Source: Gongronella butleri
Taxonomy: Eukaryota > Mucoromycota > Mucoromycetes > Mucorales > Cunninghamellaceae
Length of the DNA stretch: 64,000 bases
Assembly (NCBI GenBank): GCA_025201375.1
Contig: JAIWZP010000071.1
Location: 1 to 64,000 of the forward strand
Direction: 5' to 3'
Under the pieces are notes generated by a model. That model searched no databases, was not told the origin of the DNA, and saw only the letters and a program-made list of their open reading frames with translations. The number at the start of each line of letters is the position of its first letter. Within the stretch, counting starts at the first letter, position 1. Of this stretch, positions 57,945-64,000 are shown in pieces. A program made the position numbers and the translations under genes.

Positions 57945-58160
57945 CAAAATGAGTCGCTTGAAGCACAAGTTGCGATTGAGGGGCAGAGTGAGCCGCTCGG
58001 AGCACAAGTTGCAATTGAGGGGCAGAATGAGCCGCTCGGAGCACAAGTTGCGATTGAGGGGCAGAGTGAGTCGCTTGAAGCACAAGTTGCGATTGAGGAG
58101 CAGAGTGAGCCGCTCGGAGCACAAGTTGCAATTGAGAGGCAGAGTGAGCCGCATGAAGCG
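57945..58160 (+). repeat. 39-bp tandem array, left arm
   Basis: About five units of 39 bp containing AGCACAAGTTGCGATTGAGG and GCAGAGTGAGCCGCTCGG or its variant GAGTCGCTTGAAGC. The array belongs to the left inner palindrome arm. Confidence 0.9.
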
Positions 58161-58258
58161 TGAGATGCACCTGGGGAGTGAATTGAGCGGAAATTTGAGG
58201 GGTGAAGTTAGCCACCAGAATCATGGATTGCGCTTGATGAACGCTGAGACTCCCTGAA

Positions 58259-58632
58259 ATGGCATTGGAACGAGCTGAGATGGCAGTGGAACGAGTTGGA
58301 ATGGCAGTGGAACGAGTTGGGATGGCAGTGGAACGAGTTGGGATGGCAGTGGAACAAGTTGGAATGGCAGTGGAACGAGCTGGAATGGCAGTGGAACGAG
58401 TTGGAATGGCAGTGGAACAAGTTGGAATGGCAGTGGAACGAGCTGGAATGGCAGTGGAACGAGTTGGAATGGCAGTGGAACGAGCTGGAATGGCAGTGGA
58501 ACAAGTTGGAATGGCAGTGGAACGAGCTGGAATGGCAGTGGAACGAGTTGGAATGGCAGTGGAACGAGTTGGGATGGCAGTGGAACGCCCTGAAATGGCA
58601 GTGGAACGAGTTGGAATGGCAGTGGAACGAGA
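58259..58632 (+). repeat. 21-bp tandem array at the palindrome centre
   Basis: About 17-18 units of 21 bp, consensus GGAATGGCAGTGGAACGAGT plus T, with single-base variants (AGCTGG, AAGTT, GGGATGG). The array sits at the spacer of the inner inverted repeats and is not itself palindromic. Confidence 0.93.
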
Positions 58633-58639
58633 CTCCCCA

Positions 58640-59035
58640 GGTGCATCTCACGCTTCATGCGGCTCACTCTGCCTCTCAATCGCAACTTGTGCTCCGAGCG
58701 GCTCGTTTCTGCCCCTCAATCGCAACTTGTGCTTCAAGCGACTCACTCTGCCCCTCAATCGCAACTTGTGCTCGGAGCGGCTCATTCTGCCCCTCAATCG
58801 CAACTTGTGCTCGGAGCGGCTCATTCTGCCCCTCAATTGCAACTTGTGCTCCGAGCGGCTCACTCTGCCCCTCAATCGCAACTTGTGCTTCAAGCGACTC
58901 ACTCTGCCCCTCAATCGCAACTTGTGCTCCGAGCGGCTCATTCTGCCCCTCAATCGCAACTTGTGCTCCGAGCGGCTCACTCTGCCCCTCAATCGCAACT
59001 TGTGCTTCAAGCGACTCATTTTGCCCCTCAATTGC
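58640..59035 (-). repeat. 39-bp tandem array, right arm
   Basis: About ten units of the same 39-bp repeat as at 57945-58160 but on the opposite strand. The two arms therefore differ in copy number, about five against ten. Confidence 0.9.
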
Positions 59036-59230
59036 AGGTCACTCGGCGAGCATGCCGCTCCAATTTTGAAGCACCTTCAACTTTTTCCGTGGTTGTCATC
59101 TGATGGCACGGTGACCCCTGACTCTTTTTTTTTTTTTTTGCGTGCAAACAAAAATTGCTTTGCGCGCCTAATTTTTTTATTTGCGCGCTAAAAATAATTG
59201 TGAGGCGCGCCAATGAACACTGGAAATCCG

Positions 59231-59560
59231 GTACCGCGTTCGACTCGCTTGCCTGGCGTTCGACTCGTTTATCCGGCGTTCGACTCACTTTGTACCGCGT
59301 TCGACTCGCTTGCCTGGCGTTCGACTCACTTTGTACCGCGTTCGACTCGCTTGCCCGGCGTTCGACTCACTTTGTACCGCGTTCGACTCGCTTGCCTGGC
59401 GTTCGACTCGCTTGCCCGGCGTTCGACTCACTTTGTACCGCGTTCGACTCTTTTGCCCGGCATTTGACTCGTTTGCCTGGCGTTCGACTCACTTAGTACC
59501 GCGTTCGACTCGCTTGCCCGGCGTTCGACTCACTTTGTATCGCGTTTGACTCGTGTGACC
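59231..59560 (+). repeat. 20-bp tandem array (GTTCGACTC units), right
   Basis: About 16 units of the same family as 57479-57757, and on the same strand. Units ending TTTGTACCGC alternate with units ending GCCTGGC or GCCCGGC. Confidence 0.9.
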
Positions 59561-59819
59561 ACCACAATAAAAAAAAAGAATTCGCGTGCCCTGGAAATTA
59601 AATTAGCGCTCATCGAGAGTAGAATTTGCGTGGACTGATGATGCGGTGCGCGCCAATGAAAGGTGTTTGCGTGCATTTGCATTTTTATTCGCGGGTGAAA
59701 AAAACCTCTTTGCGTGCAAAAACTTTTCAACGGCGCGCGTATGAACAGTGGAAACTCTGTACATCCACGTTTTTCGTTGTTGCTCAGAGAATGAACAACA
59801 TCAGCCAAAAAGAATCTGA

Positions 59820-60050
59820 TATGATACTGTACGTATTTTGAGATTTTGAAGAACGCTCTTTCATATGATACGTTGCGAATCCCTGCTGCTGCCTTTCCCA
59901 ACAGACAGCTCAGATCGACACACCATGAACTGCAATACTGTACAGTACTGCATGCAGCTTTTTTGCTGCTCGCGTGCCCGGAGCGCAATCAACTACTGTA
60001 TCGTAATACTGTAATACTGTACTGCTCTAATACGATACAGTATTATTTTG
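59820..60050. repeat. TACTGTA/TACAGTA-rich tract, right of palindrome
   Basis: Includes ATACTGTACAGTACTG near 59937 and a cluster ACTGTATCGTAATACTGTAATACTGTACTG at about 59994-60025. It borders module A. Confidence 0.75.
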
Positions 60051-60059
60051 GCCTTTGCA

Positions 60060-60490
60060 AAACGAAAAGCGCGTTTTTCGGGCTTTGCCGGCCACCGGCC
60101 TGCTGTGCCACCAGAATTTTTTTTACAGCCCACCTGCCCGCAGTTGTTGAAAATTGCGCCACGGAATGAACTACGTATCAATCACCTGTGTGCAGCAGGA
60201 TGGGTCCATCTGTTTTTTTTCAGCCCGCAAATTCCAAAAACCTCATACGTATTTGTCCTATTTTGCGTTCATTTCGCCATCTGCTTGGTCGACCCCGCTC
60301 AAAAATCGCTGTCTCAGGTTCACCGCAGCAAATTTTGCAACAAAAAAGCTCAAAGCATTAAAGCGCTACGACCACTTTTGAAAAATTCAGGGGTCACGCA
60401 TTTAAATCCCAAAAACGGTCAACTTCGAACTCCGAATGATCAATGCATCCCAAACAGGTAACTCCGACGAATCGCAATTGGCACACAAAA
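60060..60490 (+). repeat. Dispersed module A, copy 2
   Basis: Reverse-complement counterpart of 38480-38900. Here it lies upstream of module B in the opposite relative orientation to that in the 38-41 kb island. Confidence 0.85.
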
Positions 60491-60697
60491 TGGCAGGTCG
60501 CTCAAAAGCTTAAATAAACAAAAAAATGATGCGTGCCCAAAAAAGACGCAAAGTGTGCCTACAGTAGCTACTGTAGATAGTACAGGCAGTATGATACAGT
60601 ACAGTATGTACAGTATGACGTGCTGCATTTTCCGGGATCAAAAGCGTAAATGACATAAAATCAATGAAAGATCATCGTCGCTCGCCAATATACCGTA

Positions 60698-61400
60698 GGT
60701 ATCTGGTTTTGGCGAAAAACACGAGTTCTTGTTGTATGTGTATGTTTTGAGACTCTATGATACTGTATTTCTCTATTTCAAGCAATGCAATGCTATGATA
60801 CAGTAACTACTCAACAACAATTGGCTGCAGCGCCTTACGTATCATAAAAAAGGATTCATCCGAAAGTCCACGGCTCCAGACGCTCTTCTGTTGCATCTCT
60901 GAACGTTGGTGATCTGTGCAAAATAATGGATAAATTCCAACAAAGTTGTTGATACTGTACAGTACAGTACAGTAGTTCTACAGTACGTACCGGTACTACA
61001 GTATCAATTACGTACTGTATGAGATAAAAATGGGCGCGGGGGCCGTTTTTCGTCCACTTTGAATGAACGATGGCGTGCTCTACCGGTACATCCTTGGTTT
61101 ACTGTATCTGCTTGCCGCGCTCATCAACACCATACATGCAGTATGATGCGTTTTTAGCTCGTGGATGCGTCAGCGCGTCTGTGTCGCACGTTCTCGCGAT
61201 GATGGCATTTCTTTCCCCCGAAAAAATCAAAAATCATGCATCTCTCGTCAACGAGCAGATCAAGCTCGCGCTTTTTTGGCCTCTCTCATCGTTTCTCCAT
61301 GCAAAGTTGCTTGTCTGCAAATTTGGCGTCATTCTGGGAACCCATTTTTTCGATTTTTGTTTTTGGCCGGGTTCATGAAGCATCTGGCGTGTTTTCGAAA
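60698..61400 (+). repeat. Dispersed module B, copy 3, with TACTGTA insertions
   Basis: Same-strand relative of 40336-40980. Compared with that copy it has extra stretches rich in TACTGTA/TACAGTA, notably at about 60750-60805, 60952-61020 and 61090-61150. A further tract lies just upstream at 60555-60625. Confidence 0.82.
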
Positions 61401-61659
61401 AAACGCGCCCAAATCGGCACCCGGATAGAAAGAGATGATGTTTGAGGGCCTAACTACAGTATCGACGATTTTCGAGTTTCCTCGGCAATCGGCTAGCCTA
61501 TTCTTTTAGCAAAAACCAAAAAGTCAACGCGTAAATAAAAAAACGGGGAAAAGTTGCAATTGTGCAAGGTTCAAGTGCCGCTGAAACAACAAGAGCGCGG
61601 CGCCCCAAGCCATTTTTCGCACTTGTTCTTCCCCGACTCTTTTTTTTTTTTTTTGCACA

Positions 61660-62662
61660 ATGCTTTACGTGATCGGCCTTGGCCTGTCTGACGAGACGGA
61701 TATCACTGTCAAGGGCTTGGAAGCCGTCAAAAAGTGCGAACGTGTGTACTTGGAAGCGTACACATCGATTCTGACGGTCGGCAAAGAGAAGTTGGTAAGC
61801 ACATGGCAAGTGTTTTGTCCGCCCAAAAGACCTGATCGATCCTGAATTGACAAAAAAAAAATGTGAATTGTGATTAGGAAGCATATTATGGCAAGGAGGT
61901 GATCATTGCTGACCGCGAAATGGTCGAGTCCGAGAGTGACGCGATTCTTGCCAATGCTGACAAGGTGGATGTTTGTTTTTTGGTGGTGGGCGATCCTTAT
62001 GGGTAAGAAATAAGAGATGACCGCGCGCGTTGTCACCCGGCTTACACGCATTTTCTCTCGATGGCAGTGCGACGACACACACGGATTTGGTGATTCGTGC
62101 ACGCGAATTGAATGTGCCTGTGCAGGTGATTCACAATGCGTCGATCATGAACGCGGTGGGCGCGTGTGGTCTGCAATTGTACAATTTTGGCCAGACAATC
62201 TCGATTGTGTTTTTCACCGAGACGTGGCGCCCGGACAGCTTTTACGACCGCATTAACGAGAACATGAAATTGGGTCTGCACACACTGTGCCTGTTGGACA
62301 TCAAGGTCAAGGAGCAAAGCATTGAGAACATGGCGCGTGGACGCAAGATTTATGAGCCTCCCCGGTACATGACGGTGAACCAGGCCGTTGAGCAATTGTT
62401 GGAAATTGAGGAGACGCGTGCCCTGGGCATCTGTGCGGGCGACCGCCTTGCCATTGGCTGCGCGCGTATTGGCACGGACTCGCAGCAGATTGTCGCTGGT
62501 ACGCTCAATGAGCTAGTGGACGTTGATTTTGGTGGTCCCCTGCACTCGCTCGTTCTCATTGGCACTCGCATGCATGAGCTCGAGTCCCAATTCATCCGTG
62601 ACTATGCTGTCAACAAGGACTCGTTTGATCGCATCGTCAAGGAATCATACCAGCTGCATTAA
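61660..62662 (+). CDS. DPH5: DPH5 diphthine methyl ester synthase
   Basis: Three exons: 61660-61794, 61878-62002 and 62068-62662, giving 284 codons. Dph5 uses S-adenosylmethionine to methylate the modified histidine of elongation factor 2 during diphthamide synthesis. The start [21 protein letters not shown] is diagnostic, as are [16 protein letters not shown] (SAM-site loop), [19 protein letters not shown] and the C-terminal [15 protein letters not shown]. The length matches yeast and human Dph5. The small membrane protein gene follows in tandem after 225 bp. Confidence 0.96.
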
Positions 62663-62887
62663 AAACCTCCCTTTTTGTCTCCCCTTGCTACAGTATCATC
62701 TGCGCAACAAAAAAAAATATTCAACGCCGCCCCATCCACAACCCATGAACTCGGACCCATGGGTTTCATCTATTTTTTACGCCTTAGATTTTTTTTTGAA
62801 ATGAAGCTTTTTTTTTTCTCGTTCTTCTTGATTTTTTTTTTTTTTTCATCTGCTTGTTCCCCATCCCCAAATCAACGCATAATCAGC

Positions 62888-63319
62888 ATGTCATCAAACC
62901 AAGATCTCGACAAGAATATTGAAAAGGCGAAAAACGAGCTGCATGGCTCAATTGACCAGGCCGGCAAGGCGGCTGAGGACGCAGTGCACAAGACAGCCGG
63001 TGCAGCCAAGCAAGGCATCGAAAAAGTGGGCGATTCGGCCAAGCGAGCGTCACATGCGGCTTCGGAAGAGTTCAAGGACTTGTCAGGCAAGGTCAAGCCG
63101 GAGATTGAACGCGCGGAAGCCTACTTGAAACGGCCCACTTCTTGCAGTTTCCTTCAGGGTAAAAAAAAAAAAAAAGAACAGCTCCCTGCCACCGCAATTG
63201 GCCTCTGACCCCCCTCCCTTCTGGTTTTTTTTCCTTCTTTAGGTGTACTTGTTGGAGCCGGTCTTGTGTTGATTTATGCCAAATTTATTGCGCGTCCTGA
63301 CAGCTCCATCCGCCTTTAA
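62888..63319 (+). CDS. Small amphipathic-helix protein with C-terminal membrane segment
   Basis: Two exons, 62888-63158 and 63243-63319, give 115 codons. Residues 1-85 are rich in Ala, Lys, Glu and Gly with a repeating helical pattern (IEKAKNELHGSIDQAGKAAE, HKTAGAAKQGIEKVGD), reminiscent of LEA-type or apolipoprotein-like amphipathic helices. The intron separates this from a 16-residue hydrophobic segment (GVLVGAGLVLIYAKFI) and a short basic tail (ARPDSSIRL). A mitochondrial outer-membrane or ER location is plausible; a distant relation to fungal Om14-type proteins is a guess. Start chosen as the first Met after a T-rich leader. Function unknown. Confidence 0.72.
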
Positions 63320-63736
63320 TCACTTTGGCAATAAAAAAAGTGAAAAAAAGAAAAGACCGCGATGAAACATGTAATTACCGTACGCTGCAAAAGAGCACAG
63401 CCCTCAATCTCCTTCTTGGTCACACAAGAGCAAAAATCTAAAAAAAGGGGGAGAGGAATTGCCAATGGCTCGTGGCCCGGCGCGCGCCTCCCTTTCCTTC
63501 GTTTCCAACAATCAATTCTTCTTTCTTGTTCTTTTTTTTCTTTTTGACTTGACAACTTGCCCGAGTCGCCCGCTGCGACGCGCCCTTTTTTTGTTCTTTT
63601 ATTGTTCCCCTGCACCTTCTTTTGTTCTATTTTATATTTTTCTTTTTAAACTCGCGTTCTCGTTGTTTTTTTCTTTCCTTTCCCCCCTCACGCTTTCCCG
63701 CCCGACCTCGTCTTTGACGTCTTTTGTTTGCCTCCT
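63320..63736. promoter_or_regulatory. Intergenic region upstream of the SAPS gene
   Basis: It holds the 3' end of the small-protein gene (AATAAA near 63331) and a long C/T-rich leader (63500-63735) before the SAPS start codon. No other feature is seen. Confidence 0.4.
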
Positions 63737-64000
63737 ATGCTAAGTAGGTTTGGACTCGGCAAAGCGTCCACGACTTTAGACACGCTTCTCGACAATCGAC
63801 GCGTGACGCTGCCCGAGGTGCTTGCGGTTGAGGACTGTCTGCTGCAAGTGCAACTACGACACAAAAAGCTGATCGACTTGTAAGCCGACTTTCTTGTTTT
63901 ATGCACGCTCGGGGGACGAAGGGCGTGGGGTGGGCTTTGACAACTTTTTCTTCTTCTTCTTTTTCAACTAGTATGCGGCAGCCGCTCGTGATCAGCCAGC
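63737..64000 (+). CDS. SAPS-domain (Sit4/PP6-associated) protein, 5' fragment
   Basis: Exons 63737-63879 and 63972 to the window edge give the first 57 residues or so. The sequence MLSRFGLGKASTTLDTLLDN, then VTLPEVLAVEDCLLQVQLRHKKLIDFM and RQPLVISQ, follows the N-terminus of Sap155/Sap185/Sap190 and human PPP6R proteins (F..ID.LLD...VTL.ELL.E.D.LQE...N.KLI.FL..P..). These are regulatory subunits of the Sit4/PP6 phosphatase acting at G1 and in stress signalling. The intron splits the Phe codon. Truncated only by the window edge. Confidence 0.82.

Larger units (their letters stand above)
57144..59764. repeat. Palindromic minisatellite complex
   Basis: A 2.6-kb compound structure. Outer arms 57144-57330 and 59579-59764 are reverse complements (share CATTTGCATTTTTATTCGCGGG and flanks). 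Inner arms 57757-58176 and 58634-59231 are also reverse complements and contain 39-bp tandem units. A 21-bp array fills the centre. Between outer and inner arms lie 20-21-bp arrays on each side, but these two arrays have the same orientation rather than being mirrored. Several frames are open through the arrays because the units are multiples of three; I do not regard them as genes. Confidence 0.88.

Noticed and set aside
58259..59191. Open frames of 250-310 codons across the 21- and 39-bp arrays
   Set aside because: The units are multiples of three and lack stops, so several frames on both strands stay open. There is no domain, splice structure or codon bias, and the content follows the tandem repeat exactly.
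57479..59560. CRISPR-like array of short repeats
   Set aside because: The units are head-to-tail minisatellites without unique spacers, and the genome is eukaryotic.

Overview
The window is nuclear DNA from an early-diverging fungus, most likely Mucoromycota (Mucorales-like). Nineteen protein genes can be assembled, eighteen complete and one cut by the right edge. They carry about 93 short spliceosomal introns, mostly 55-130 nt, with GTAAG/GTAAA donors, YTGAC branch-like motifs and T-rich 3' ends. The gene set is fungal: an MGA2/SPT23-type membrane transcription factor, an Rsp5-type E3 ligase, a Pcl-type cyclin, a MEF2/Rlm1-type MADS factor and a SAPS protein. A gene at 35.6-37.4 kb resembles, from memory only, a family expanded in Mucorales; the phylum call rests partly on this and on the high intron density.

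Layout. 1-4.5 kb: no recognisable gene. 4.5-16.6 kb: MGA2/SPT23-like factor, PIG-H (GPI anchor synthesis), convergent PHS1 (very-long-chain acyl dehydratase), an FGGY kinase and an MFSD1-like transporter. 16.6-18.0 kb: diverged repeats. 18.0-25.4 kb: YJU2, TFIIA gamma and PRP16. 26.5-34.1 kb: RSP5-like ligase, then MSH4 on the minus strand with 20 exons. 34.5-41.0 kb: a repeat island with two nested pairs of inverted repeats enclosing most of one intact seven-exon lineage-specific gene. 41.4-53.0 kb: LACTB2-like hydrolase, MEF2-like factor, LIPB, PDK1-like kinase and a Pho85-type cyclin. 53-61.6 kb: gene-free, with a 2.6-kb palindromic minisatellite complex (57.14-59.76 kb) flanked by tracts dense in TACTGTA/TACAGTA. 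61.7-64 kb: DPH5, a small membrane-anchored protein and the 5' end of a SAPS-domain gene.

Functional links. Rsp5 activates Mga2/Spt23 in yeast, and Mga2 and Phs1 both act in ER lipid homeostasis. Yju2 is a first-step splicing factor that Prp16 removes, and the two genes are separated only by the 0.55-kb TFIIA gamma gene. MSH4 is a meiotic crossover protein, which suggests the organism keeps a sexual cycle. The repeat islands at 34.5-41 and 57-61.4 kb share sequence modules in different relative orientations, so they have a common history. They are the most unusual part of the window. All exon boundaries were read by eye and checked for phase; they could be off by a base or two in places.
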